DNA from: Heliocidaris erythrogramma
Taxonomy: Eukaryota; Echinodermata; Echinoidea; Camarodonta; Echinometridae
DNA: 64,000 nt
Direction of reading: 5' to 3'
Assembly (NCBI GenBank): GCA_025617745.1
Contig: CM046856.1
Span: 43,887,049 to 43,951,048, forward strand
The notes under the pieces were generated by a model that ran no database searches, had not been told where the DNA came from, and saw nothing but the letters and a program-made list of their open reading frames with translations. This document shows positions 43,401-57,300 of the stretch, one piece after another. Each line of letters begins with the position of its first letter. Within the stretch, counting starts at the first letter, position 1. The translations under genes and the position numbers were made by a program.

Positions 43401-45326
43401 CCCCTCCAATGTATAGATGATGTTGAAGGAAAACTTCACACCTCTCTGGTAAAAAGGGCTCGAAATGGGATCGCACAAATCTCGACCACCAAGCTTGATC
43501 GAGGATTCCCCGGTTGCACTCAGAACTATGCAAAAAAAAAAACATTTGCCATACAATGTATATGTAGCAAACTAAGTGTGATTCAGGCAGTGAATTAGCT
43601 TAAGTTAATTATTTTCCTATTAGATGGTTTCTGAACAAAAAGAGTGAAAAATATCAAGATTTGAAAATTAAGAAAAATAAGATTGAAAAACTTAGAAAAT
43701 AAACCCTACGCAATTTAAACAGCATTGTGCGTCACCTTTGAAAATTTCGAACATTACACAACAAAGTACGAAATTCGAACAATCTTTCTACAGGGTACTG
43801 AAATCGCCTTTGCCAGCTGATATTTTGAACGTCTTTGCGATCGGGTTCAATGTATCACCCATAATATGACAATGCACCAGTGGGTAATTAAGGTCTAGTT
43901 AATACCAGGTGATTATATAGATTATATGTATTGTCTTTTAAACAAATGAAAGCAAAAACGGTAACCTTTGAACACTAAAAATGTTTGATATAGCCATCTT
44001 AGCCACATTTGTGGGTGCGGTATTAAACCCGATAGGATGAATTATAACAATGGAAAAACACACAATTTTCATGACAATTTGAAGTTGTCTTGCTTTTCTT
44101 ACCAATCACCAGGCAGTTGTCTATGTCATTCTCGTTTCCACAAAACTGGATTGTGAAGGAGTCAGCTCCTGTGGTCAACTCATATTCAAGATTCTCATTC
44201 TGAGAGAGTTCTTCTTGAAACACCCTTTCTCGTCTCCCCCTCCTGCATTTAGAAGTCCTCCATTCTGAAGTAAGGATAAACAACAATCTATTATCTGCAA
44301 TATCTGTTTCATATGAAAAACAGGGTTATTTTTACTCATATTTCTCCTCCTCCTCCCACTACTACTATTACTTCCTCTACTACTATTACCACTAATACAA
44401 TTGCTGCTGCTGCTGCTACTACTACTACTATCGAGACCTGTACACCATCCGCGTAAATCAATTTCTGAAAAGAACCCCAAATGGGGATTGCAGTAGGATT
44501 AGTTTTGATACCCTAAACAGGGAAACCCGTCTAACATCTCTGATTTTTAAACTTTATAAAATTTTATATCGTGCGTGGTATTTTACATCCTATATGAGGA
44601 TTACGTCATCATCATAGACCTTTTGTTTAGCCAAAAAGGAACCGTAAAAGATATTTAACCTAATTTTGAACACATTACCGAACAATATTTCCCCCTTTCC
44701 ACAGATCCTCTTATCACCTCTGAATTTGATACCTTTATTTTGATTTTTGCTGTTTATGATACCCTAAACGCGTAACCCGGCTTATGCGCCTAATGCCGAA
44801 AAAGTACCCTTTTATCTGTTTTCGTGTACGCGGATAATGTACAGGTCTCAATGAGACATGCCCACTACTTCCACTGCTGATGTTGCTGCTGCTGCTACTA
44901 ATATTCCTACTACTCAATAGCGTACCCAAGGGGAGGGGGACAAGGGGGCAGTCTGCGCCCCTGACAGCTTTTACCCCCCCCCCCAAAAAAAAAAAAAAAA
45001 AAAAAAAAAAAGATTATGAAAGACAAGTACATTGTGCCCCCCTTTCATTTAGAACTGATAACCTTACCTTATTTTTTAACATTTCTTTTTCTTTTCCTTG
45101 TCAGAGTATTATGGAGGAAAATCGGACCCCTTAAAATCTGGTAACCCCCCCCCCCCTCCCCCACTGAGTGAATTTTTGGAGGGCTGGCGAAAACAAACAC
45201 AAATACGGATCTCCCTCCAAGCAGTTCCCCAATGTTGACAGCTCTGCATTCGTGTGCCCCCCTTTAAAAATCCCGGCTACTACCACTGCTGCTGCTGCTC
45301 CTACTACTACCTCTACTAGAACTACA

Positions 45327-45377
<51 letters not shown>

Positions 45378-48300
45378 GCTCGAGGTAGTATTATGGTCAC
45401 AATAAGTAACAGTTGGCCAACCACTTATTCATCATTCTCATTTTAATGTAATTTCTAGATGTTGATGATATTCATGTTTTGATATCTGTTATATGCGGCA
45501 ACAACAAGTTCATGATATTCACATTACATTGATACTGTATTCATTCATGTTAGTACAATAATTATTTGACAACGGTGTCATTACTATTAGAAATCAGAAT
45601 GTGATTGATCTAAATCTATCGCAACTCAACTGGACTTTTAAAGCAATCACAATTATATATTCAATTTTAATTATAAATGTGTAGATTGTAATTTTGTGAC
45701 TGATGGATGATTGACGGATGATAATAAATTAATTGTAACAAATAAACCTCGGAAATGCAGGAAGCTAATGAAGTTATAATATTTTACCTCTTCTGTTGCT
45801 TCGGCTGCGAGATCGTCCCTTTGATCCCTTGTCTGAGGAAACATTTAAAAAAAAATCATCAACTATATTCACGATTGAGCAAGATGGCTTTCCTCCCCCA
45901 TCCAAAAGGGGCCATATATTACGATGGCAATCAAAAAATAAATTAAAAAAAAAATATATATATAAGCTTGCATAGATCAAATCAGTGAGTGATCAATCCT
46001 CTACAAATCAATACTAAAAATGTGATTTCCAAAGAATTCTAAGTTTGAAAATTTGCCAACACTACCAGAAATCATGTGGAAGTGACAAGGGATAGTGCAT
46101 GGTTCGTTCATTTGGCTTTCAGTAAAGAGGTCAAGGGTTTGAATCCCAGCCCGGCACTAATGTCCTTTATACGTTAATAGCCACTATCCATGCACCCAGG
46201 TGTAATTGGGTACCTGAACGCTACCTATCTTGCCACTCGCTAACGACATGGCGTGATGGACATGAGCGCTTCACAAGAAGCCACCAATAATATTTAATTT
46301 TTACCCCTTCGATTATTGCGACTTCTACCACAATTTATTCACTAACGTCATCGTAGACCAACTGAAAGAGATCTAGATGACTTACCGTCCTTATTTCTGC
46401 CTCGTTTTCCTTCGCTCACAGTCTCCGTATCCCCCTTTTCTCCTTTTCGACCCCCTAAAAACAATTATAATCCATTGGAGATAGGTTAGATGAATATTGG
46501 GGGGGGGGGGGGGGGGTTGTACAGAAATGATAATAGCACTAGCATAATGAGGTAACATTACGCCAGCCTCAAAGAATTTTTCGTCCGACTGGCGTACGGT
46601 AGCGTACTGTTGCGTAAGCATGGCGTACAGTAGCTTAGTCTTGCGTAGACTTGTGCAAAAACTGCGCTTCCTGCGTCCAGTGCTCAACGCCGAAAGTACG
46701 CGAAAAAATTAAACATGTTTATGTTTTTGCGTCCTCCTCGCGTACCCTTTGTCATACCCGAACCCGTCGCATGTTATGGTTAAGTCCTACTCAGGGATTT
46801 TTATGATTAAAGCAATAATATTTTCACATTTTCATTTGTCTTGAGTGATTGAAATCATGGAAATGGTTCCTTTATAGGTTCATATACCTTTATCACGTCC
46901 TCGCTTTCCTCCTTTATCTTCATCGCTCTTTTTACCGCCGCGATTTCCTGCTCGTAAAAAGGAACAAAAGAAAACATTTTGATTAAAGGGGAATTAACCT
47001 CAAAATATATATTGCATTAAAATATACGAGATGGGTATAAATCAAGATTTTCTCAGCAAGATTTATCGTCTGCTAGCGATACCCGGGGGGGCTGCCATTT
47101 CCTTGATGTGTGCTTTAAGATATTTTTAATCCGAATGCAAAATTGTCTTTCTTCCTGATACAAAATCCCATTTGAGATTTAAAATATTTAACAGATATAT
47201 ACATATATTCTAAAAACCAAAATGTGTTTTATATTTCTTTGAAAATTACTATTTTACTAAATATATTTATGTTCTTGATACTATGACGTACGCGACGGAG
47301 CGAATTAATTCAAATTTATGCACGATGACTTTCCCGGGCGTCAATAGTGACAAACTATGCATCCACCTGCTTTGAGATAATGGACTTCAAAAGTCAGAAT
47401 GCGCGTTGTATAAATCATGTTCTGCTCTGCCAGGCAAGCCAAAGAAATCAATTTTTAGTTAGCGAAACCAGATAATTTAAAAAGAAATTTATAAATTTCA
47501 AATTTTAGAATATATGTATACACCTGTTATGTATTTTCATCATATATGGGGATTTTTTTTATAATGAAGAGAAGCTCGAGGATTAAAAATATCTTCCTGA
47601 CGGTTTCCAATGGTTCATGTACAACTCCATAGCATCAAGAAAATGGCAGCCCCACGTAAAGTGTTAGCAGATGATGCCGTGAGCTAGAATGTCTTGATTT
47701 AAACCGTTTTCTGATATTTTATTTCTAAAGTGATACAGGTCAATGATTAAGAATATATGACACCTTTGCACATAAGTACATTTATATTCTAGCGTTAATT
47801 CTCCTTTAAATATTCACCTGTAATTGCAAAGCAAGAAAACAAAAGATCTAAAAGAAGAGGAACCTGAGCATAGACTGAAGCAATAATGACATTTCAATTG
47901 ACACTTCCTTTCTGAAGTGATGCTGTTGCTACTCATCGTAATATATGGCCCCTTTTGGATGGGGGAGGAGAGGCGGAGGGGGGGGGGGGTGGGGGGTATG
48001 GGGGCAACAAGCCCGTACCTCCTTTCAAAACTCAGTCAAATTTCCACCTCAAAGGGACCCTTTTTTTTTCTTCATTGTTTCTCATTAGATAATTTTCGCC
48101 CCTTCTCGTTTTATAAATCTCAAGACTGGCCCTTGTGTATGTCCAGTCATTTTGTCCGGAAAAGATATTTATACTAGACGATCAAACTAACTACACCAAC
48201 TCCCTATTTCCATTATTCCAACAGAGATATTATTATCCTATTACTTGCAACTGAAATCTAGTTCTCAATTACGTTTTCATCTGATTGACATATTTCCATG

Positions 48301-51300
48301 GATCCTTTAGGTGATTTAAAACGATATGTAATAATTGTTTAAAACCATATTCGATTTTCATAAAATAATCGTGATTGTGGTTATTATGTATGAGTGTGTG
48401 CGTGTATAGGTGTATGCACGTGCGTGAGGGTGGGCGTGTTTAGCCGTATGTCCGAGGACATTTTCGGACAGAGAACAACAAAAAAAAATCATGAGAACAA
48501 TGGTCCTCGGAAGCCGGACAATAGTCCCCGAACGTCGAACAATCAATTTGTGCCTTATTCCGTCGACTGTCCGAGGACGGAGGAACAATAGAGGAAAAAT
48601 ATTTGTCCTGGGAAGTAAAGCAATACAAGAGTGTGTGTGTATATATGTGTGTGTGTGTGTATGTGTGTGTGGGGGGGGGGGTGGGCGAGCGTGTGTCGCG
48701 CGGATACTTAATTCAAAATGATTCTAAGTTTTCCCTAAACGTGCAATAAGAGCTAGATATCAAATTTCCTTTTTTTTGGAAGAAGCTAAGATGACCAAAT
48801 CATCTCCAGCAATCACTTACCCTTTCTACCCCCCTTGCCGTTATACCGCTTTCCAAATGACAAGATCTCTGCTTCAGAAACTACAAGACAATGTCAAAGA
48901 GAATGAAAAGGAAATATGACAGAACATTACAATCAAAGAAAATTGAAATCTATAACTGCAAGGAATGATGTCTTAACTAATCAAGCTAATGGCTAGAACT
49001 CATTAGTTTTCTCTGAAAACATGTGAAAAGGGCCATCTCAAAAATTACCTATTTCAGGATATAAATTTTAATCCAGAGGCGTGGTCCCAATGCAGTCTTT
49101 ATGTAAAGCATTAATTTTCGATTACCATTATAAGTCCCTCGGACAGGACTTAAAGCAGTAGGTCAACTGCTAGTTTGCGGGCATAGAGTTTGTCAGTCTG
49201 AACACGTTACAGAATACAGTATCTGAATTGTAAGACTATATAGACTAATGCACTACATAGGTCCTGTTTGTAAAGCTAGCTAGCTCATTTGACACAGCTA
49301 AAGATTTATATTTTATGGAATGGTGTTTAAGTGTCGAAAATAGCGTCTGTTCCTACAAAGTAGTCCACTGCTCGCGTAACTTGATTCCTTAGCAGGACGG
49401 TGAAATTAATCATCAATCGACTTACATTCTTGTTCTCTGATCTTGAATGAGGACGTTCCCGATCCGCCATTTGCAGTAGCAAAGCAGTATCTGTAACCCT
49501 TCAGTTCATCACCTTCGCCCGATGCAACAAGTTCTAATCCATCGCTATTCCTGACCACGAGACTCTCTGATGTGTAGGTGATGGAGAAGGTAAACTTCAC
49601 CCCTTTCTTGTAAAAGGAACGCGAAATGGGATCGGACAAATCCCGACCGCCAAGCTTAATGGATGATTCACCAGAGGCGCTCAGAACTGTATAAAGCGAC
49701 AGATTTAATAAATACAGTGTATTATGTAAAGATAATTAGTTTTATTTGATGTTACAGAGGTGAATCTTGTGAAATTATTTTACATTTTTGTTTGTTTGTC
49801 TTCGGAGAACTGTTTATAATTCATACCGTTCTAGAATAAAGGTCACAGACTGGGAAGAGCACGGGACCGTATTAAGTACAGATGCAAACATGTGATTTAA
49901 TGTTAGAACTAATTCTGTGTTATAGTATAATAGTTTAATCATGTGACATCATATATCCTAACTGTTTTATTTGGAGGACTGTTTTTAAAACTCATGTAAA
50001 GTAGTTCTAGAATAAATGCAAATCGATGGTTTACATTATAATTTGAGATTGTACCTTTAACTAATTTAATCTTACAAAGAAGTCTTGATATGATACTAGT
50101 TCTGTGTCATTTTCTTTTGATTCAGGATGTTCTGATTACACGAACAGAGGAGCAAAAAGTACAGGAAATTTTGAGACCATGTTACAATTTATTGTTCTGT
50201 TCATGAGTAAGAACGGTTCGTTTGAAATAAGCATTAGATTCATTTAATATACATGTACATATTGCTTGATCAAAAGAATAGTGAAAGAAGAATGAAAGAT
50301 AAGGATAATAATTTTAGGAGCCAAAGCTGATTCATTTAGACCTTTGAAAAATTCTGTCCCTCTTTGGGATATGCTGTGGTAATGTCTTTTTCTTACCGAT
50401 CACGATGCAGTCATTGTTGTCATTTTGATTTCGACAAAACTGGATGGTAAAGGAATCAGCTGAAGTCGTCAGCTCATATTCAAGATTCTCATTCTCAGAC
50501 AGTTCTTGAAAGACTTGTTCTCGTTGCCCGCTCTTGCATTTAGAAGTCTTCCAATCTGCAGTTAACAAAGATTACAACGTTTGAGTTAAGCTGATTTGAG
50601 TTTTGGTATAAAAAGAAGAGCATTTCAAACAAAATTGTTTTAAAGTAATTTTCTGTCGTTAATTATGCAGTAAATAACATTCACTACAAAAATCACAATC
50701 ATATTGCACATAACAGACCATGCATTAAACATACTGAAGTATCATCTTCTTTTGGTCATTAGTCAGCTATTTTCTACAACAATTGTTTTGTAGATCTCAT
50801 ATATCTTACAAAATCTTGGGAATATGTAAAATTTGATTTCTGTCATAACCAGGATTTTGTTTTCGATAAAAAAGAAAATAAAGAAGAAAGAGTCAGTTAT
50901 GGAAAGGTTGATGTGATAGTAATCATGGTGATAGTAATTGATATAAAAAAGATGGCAAAGTTTTGTAACATCTACGTTATTAAAAGCACTGAAAAAAGAA
51001 TGGGAGGAGGAGGATAGGCAGAGAGGGGGAAAAAATCACCTCGTCTTCCATTCTTTCCATTGCTAGACTTCTCATTAGATCCTTTATCTGAGCAATTTTA
51101 AAGAAAACAATATTCAGTAATAGTTGGTGATTATATATGCCCAATGATAAAACGGATTTCTTTTGCATGACACATTTAGCAATAGAAACACGTATGTATT
51201 ACTAGCTTAGGCAGAGTGTAATTACTTCGCCAGACCTTATCTTATAAGAAATAATAATCCATATTCGTTGGCGTATTGTAAAACCAAAGTTTATATGTTC

Positions 51301-54300
51301 TCTATATAGTGTACATTATTTCAATATATTATTCACAATTATTTGCTGTAAGATCATTTTTAATATTCTTACTCTCTAGGTTCATCTGAAATTATCAAGA
51401 TTTCAAAATTGTAAAATTGTGTGGTGACATTCAATTAATCGTCAATTATGTTCGTAGGGCGAATAGTGGCGTAGGTAAAGATTGATCCCCAGCCGTTGAA
51501 CTGCCAAAAATGTAATATAACACAAAATTCAATATAATCCGGAATTCATATTCCTCATCGACAGTGACGTAGCATGTGGGTTGGATGTAGAGGACCAGCC
51601 TTCCTTAATTAATGAAATGTGAAATAACAAAGCCATCCGACTAGATGGATACGTAGGATGGAGTCCTTTCAGCTTTCTCGTCATTTCCCCACCTTCATTT
51701 TTCTTTCTCCTTTTCTCCTTTTTTCGCCATCGAAAGGGGAGGTGGTGTGCCCTTAGCCACTGCACTGTCTACCTCATCATATTAATGTAAATTAGATCTT
51801 GATATCTTACCATTCTTGTTTCCACCTCGACGTCGACCACCTCTTCGTTTTTCTTCAGTTACAGTTTCAGTTTGTCCTATTTCTTTTTTACGATCACCTT
51901 AAAGTAAACATGTCCATAAAACGAATTTACACTTCATTTCTTTATCCGATCATGATCGTGATTTTAGAACTTGATGTTTTGGCTGCACACCATAAATTTA
52001 TAAAGAACCCCGGAAATCTAGTAAACGAAGAAGCTTGACTGGGGAGGAATTTTTAATTTGTAAACAAATCTTTCGGCATATTACTCCCAGTGTTAAAGAT
52101 CGTATGCTCGATCTGTAATGAAAAACACAAGTCAGAAAAAATTGGAACCAGCGGGATTCGAACCTGTCATCTACTGCTTGCCGGGCAGCGACTTAACCAC
52201 CAGGCTATTCTGGTTCACGGCCAAGTCACGACGAACTAGAATCAAATACCCAAGATCCTCTTCTTTCTGACTCATTAATATTCAAACGGTCCGCCGTAGA
52301 CAATGGTTAGTAAACGAAGAAGCTTGACTGGGGAGGAATTTTTAATTTGTAAACAAATCTTTCGGCATATTACTGGGAGTAATATGCCGAAAGATTTGTT
52401 TACAAATTTAAAAAAACCCGGAAATCTACTTTTTCGTTTATTAACGATTAAATCCTTTCAATTTGGACCTTATACTCGCTATAGAAATTATAAAAGGTAA
52501 TTTTTAAACAATATTAACCTGTAAGACGGATCCTTATTTCCCCTTTGCATCATAATAGATTTTATAAAATATTATATCGATTATCTGTTACCATAAATAT
52601 TATATTAGCATCTTTCATCATCTTAACTTTTCTAATGGGATTACTTCTTACCGTCATCTTTTCGACCACGTTTGCTTTCAACGTTGACCTCGGTTTTTGC
52701 TCTTTCTTTGCTCTTTTCTTTCTTTTGATCTACATATATACGAAGAGGGAGATACAGAATTAAATAACCGCGTTAAATTGGACAGACGTCGAAGAACAGT
52801 GATGTCATTACTATCAATTGAATAAATATATATAGGTACTCCTCAATGGTACTGGATCATTCATTAGGCCAACTACATATTTTGTACAACACTATTTTGA
52901 ATAGACTAGGACACTTTAGGTTAATTTCGATTGTATAATTATGATATATGCAGTTCTTGCTAACCACTGACATAACCGTCACGTCACGTTAAAATGAGAC
53001 AGAAGTGGTTTTTTTTCAAATTTGATTTCATTATAAATTATCATTTTCCATGTCATAAGTTTTCATTTGATATAAAGGTTAACCCTAGAGAATGTATATT
53101 AGTGGAGATAATAAATTTTGAAATTCAAGAAAAGTAGGGCTCTGGAAAAGTATTTGTTCGAGAAAGACGCTTTCGAAGTTTGACTTCCGTTTTGTCTTCA
53201 TGCACCATTTTGTCATCTTTAATGCCAACTAGCTTTTTTAGAAAGTCCGTAGTAACCTTTTATCAATTTGAATAAAAACTAGTTCTTACGTTTCTTTAGT
53301 ATCTATTTTCATGAAAACATGAGTTTTAATTCATTCAAGTCATAATTTCTAACGGTTTAATGGGTAGGTAAGCAAGTAGTTTCAAGGCAATAAAAAGCCT
53401 TCTCGCATCGACTTATTCCGTTTCTATATACCGTGCTATTTATTTAAAACCGGTATATAGTCGATTTGACATTATGATAAAATTTAAGAACCTAGAAAAG
53501 TTCTTTCCGTTGAAGTTTTTTTAATATAGATTCGTCATTGTGATCTCCGAACAGTTTCAGCTTTGTTGCCGAAAAAGCATAATTATTAAGCAATCCAAGT
53601 CAATTTTCCATGAAAGGTCTACTTTCATTCAACCAGGAAATTGTTGGTCCATGTTCTAACTGTAAGAAATACACTTTTAGTTGTTCATGCATAATCAAAG
53701 GTCCCCTGCAACCCAAATGATGTGCAGGGATGCATACAACTTATATTTTGTTTTTCAAAACATTTACATATGTTTCATTATTTTTTAGATATTTTTTAAA
53801 AGCATTTTTCAAAACATTTAAAAATCTATGAAACATATCTAGATGTTGGAATAACAGAATATTAGTTGTATGCATCCCTGCACATCAAAAGGAACAAACT
53901 TGCATTTGAGTTACAGGGTCCTTTATAGTATTTACATGAACTTTACGTGATATTCAAACGCAAATTCAAACTACTTAAGCAATACATCCTATGGCTCCCT
54001 ATACTGTATTCCTCGTCTCCCCCATTCTATTAAAAAAAATGTTTTATTAAGATAATCTCTCATCTATAATCTGAAAAACTGCTTATTAATTCTTAAGGGA
54101 ATCTACAATATTACAAGCCTAGCTTCTTCCTAGACTCCCTCATATTTCATGACAAACTAGTTTGTCTTGTCCCAACTTTAAAATGATGGAAATATTGATA
54201 AGTGTCTTTGTATGTTAAATTGTTTTTTTTTTTTTCTTCTTTTGTTGAAAGTTTTGAAGATTGTAATAATACAGCAGTCATTGTTTATGCTCCAATTATG

Positions 54301-57300
54301 TGATTTGAAATTGAGAAAAAGAAATAACATTAAAATATTATTGTGTTTATCTTACAATTAGAACATAGACCTACAATTTCCTAGTTGAATGAAAGTAGAC
54401 CTTTCATGGAAAATTGGCTTGAATTGCTTAATAATTATTCCACATTTCCATTCAACCAGGAAATTGTAGGTCCATTTTCTGATTGTAGAAAATACACACT
54501 AATATTTTATTGTTTTTTTCCTCAATTATATATCACGTAAAGTTTATGTAAACACCAACTTAATTATGAATTATGAATTATGCTTGAACAACTGAAAGTG
54601 TATTTCTTACAGTTAAAATAATGCTTTTTAAAACATTTTGAATGGGGGGGGGGGGGGGGGGGTTGTGACACGCAAATTTGCCTACAAAAGTGATGCACCC
54701 TAATTTCCCCACAAATAATCAAAGAAAATCACAGATGTAGAGATTTTGATCATACAGGCCCATTTATCAACACTTTACTTTCTATTTTTTTTTTAAGCGA
54801 GCAAATTTTTTAAGAAAAAATTTGTAAAGAAGATGTACAGAAGTTACATAATTATCTGGGAATTAACCTCCCTGCCCAAATATGTGGATATTCTGGCTCC
54901 TTGCTTCCCGAATAAGAAGTGGTGGTTGCCCGAATATCGGAACTCGGGGAGGGGGGCTGCCGCCCATTGCCGAAGGGGGACGCCTTTTGCCCGAATATCA
55001 CCTTCCAATTTCTAAATATTTGTGAGAAAGCGAAGTGAGCGAGCCAAATTTTTAAAACTTCATGTAGAGAAAATGTACAGAAGTTAGCTACAGAAGTTCC
55101 TTAATTATCTGGGAACCTCGCTGCCCAAATACTGTATGTGGATATTCTGGCACCTAACTTCGCTCTCCGAAAGTTAAATTGTTCTGACGTATATAGGCCA
55201 TTTGTACCCGGCGAGGGGATGCTTTGCGTGTCAATATTAAACATGATTGTATTTGAAGGGAAATCCAACCTTAATAATGGCAAGATGTTCTGAAAGAAAG
55301 CCGAAAAATCAAAGAAACAGACTGCTGAAAGTTTGAACGAGCAATAAGAAAGTTATTAATTTTTATGAAAGTTGTGATCACGAGACATATGGGAATTTCA
55401 AATTGGCCGAATCGGTAATGCCAATGTCATGTAGCGACGGACAACTCTCCCGTTTGCTCCAAAACACAAAATGACGAAAATGTCGATTTTTCAAAATGTA
55501 CTCGGTTTGAACTGTTTCTCTGTTTGAGGACCTATACCAATATGCCATCTACAATATATTTTGAGTACTGCCCCGAGGGAAAAGGCACGTAGGAGAAAAC
55601 ATTTGTATAAACCTTTAACTTACATTATTAACTTATCTATCTCAACTTCCACCTTCCCTGATGAAATGAAAATTGCAAAAGTAACACCCCTTTATAAAAA
55701 GAAAGATAAAACTAATGTTAGCAATTATAGACCGATTAACGTTTTAAGTATAGTCTCGAAGGTCCTAGAGAAATGTGTGTATGCCCAATTAGAGAACTAC
55801 TTTCAAGAAAACAAAATAATATACGAATTTCAATCTGGTTTTAGAAATGGTTATTCCACTGAAACTTGTCTTATTCACCTGTTAGATTTTGTCAGGAACG
55901 AAATTTCCCAAGGACGTTTTGTCGGGATGGTTTTTCTTGACTTGCAAAAAGCCTTCGATACCGTTAACCATAATATACTGTTAAGTAAATTAGAAGTAAT
56001 GGGTTTAAATTCTGCATGTGTGCAATGGTTTAGGTCTTACTTGACCAATCGTCATCAAGTTGTCTCGTTGCAAAATGTACTCTCCGATTCTATGCCCATA
56101 AGATGCGGAGTTCCCCAGGGGAGCATATTAGGTCCTATTCTTTTCTTGTGCTACATTAATGATATGTGTGTTTGTGTCAACGACAGTAAATTACTTTTAT
56201 ATGCGGATGATAGTGTGTTACTATATTCTGGTACTGATCCTAAGCTGATCGGGGAAAAAACTTAGCTTAGAATTATCAAACTGTGTTAATTGGATGACAG
56301 CAAATAAGCTTAGCTTACATATTGGTAAAACCGAAAGTATTTTGTTTTGTTCGCGGGGTAGGCTGAAGTATACTGATGATTTCAATATAAGTTATAACAA
56401 TCAACTCATTAAGAGACAGGATTCTGTGAAGTATTTAGGACTAAATATAGCTAGTGATCTTTCTTGCTCAAGTTTGGTTGACAGTATTGTCAAAAAAGCT
56501 AATGCTCGTCTAAAATTCTTGTATCGTTATCAAAATTGCATGAACTTAAAATCAAGACGCATTTTAAGTTTTTCCTTAATACAATGTTTATTTGATTATG
56601 CTAATGCGGCATGGTACTGCAGTCTAGACAAGGTGGATCAAATCAAGTTAAAAATAATTCAAAATAAGATTGTAAGATTTATCAATCACTTACCACCAAG
56701 AACACACATTGGGAAGAGTGAACTTGAAACAGCTGGTCTTCTTCATGTAAACCTTAGATCACAACAACTTTTAATTCACCATGTACATAAGTTTTTTTAC
56801 TCTAATGCAGATCACTATATTTCAAATAATTTTACTCGCTCTTCAAGTGTTCATGGGGATGACACTACAAATAGTCAATTTAATTTCGTAGTGCCTAAGC
56901 GGAAAGGTAAAATTGGAAATTCCTTTTATTTTAACGGTATTCTTTTCTGGAATTCCCTCCCAAATCATGTTAAGTCAGTTAAGAATTTTTTACATTTTAA
57001 AAGGGTATTGAAGCATCATCTGAAAAATGTGTCTACTCCATAACTATATTTCTCCTCTCCCTTTTGTAGCTCAGATGGTTTTTTCCTATATTATATGACT
57101 TATGTAACCAACGTTTATTATCGATAGTTTCATTATGATTTACTGTATTATAGTTTTTTTCCGTTGAGTAAGTCTTGTTTTCACGTTTATGTAATCTTCG
57201 CCTACTTTATAAAAATGTTATGTTTTATTTTGCTACTTTAGTACATTCTTATTACTTGTCGTACGTGTACGATAGTCTTGTAGCCGTACTAATGTGTTTT

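Larger units (their letters stand above)
30389..44264 (-). repeat. Four tandem gene-internal segmental duplications
   Basis: Six-exon units (N-half, C-half, 60-, 51-, 84- and 48-nt linkers) repeat with C-half spacing of 3,591, 3,461 and 3,651 bp. Exons and introns are both nearly identical, including a (CTA)n tract, a poly-G tract and a GA-rich block within each unit. A fifth, older unit lies at 45788-50555. Confidence 0.9.

Noticed and set aside
45168..45446. Thr-rich plus-strand frame
   Set aside because: Translation of a (CTA)n microsatellite.
52146..52217. Functional tRNA gene
   Set aside because: Stems are present, but T33 is missing, the T stem is weak and the anticodon would be unusual; it is better called tRNA-derived repeat.
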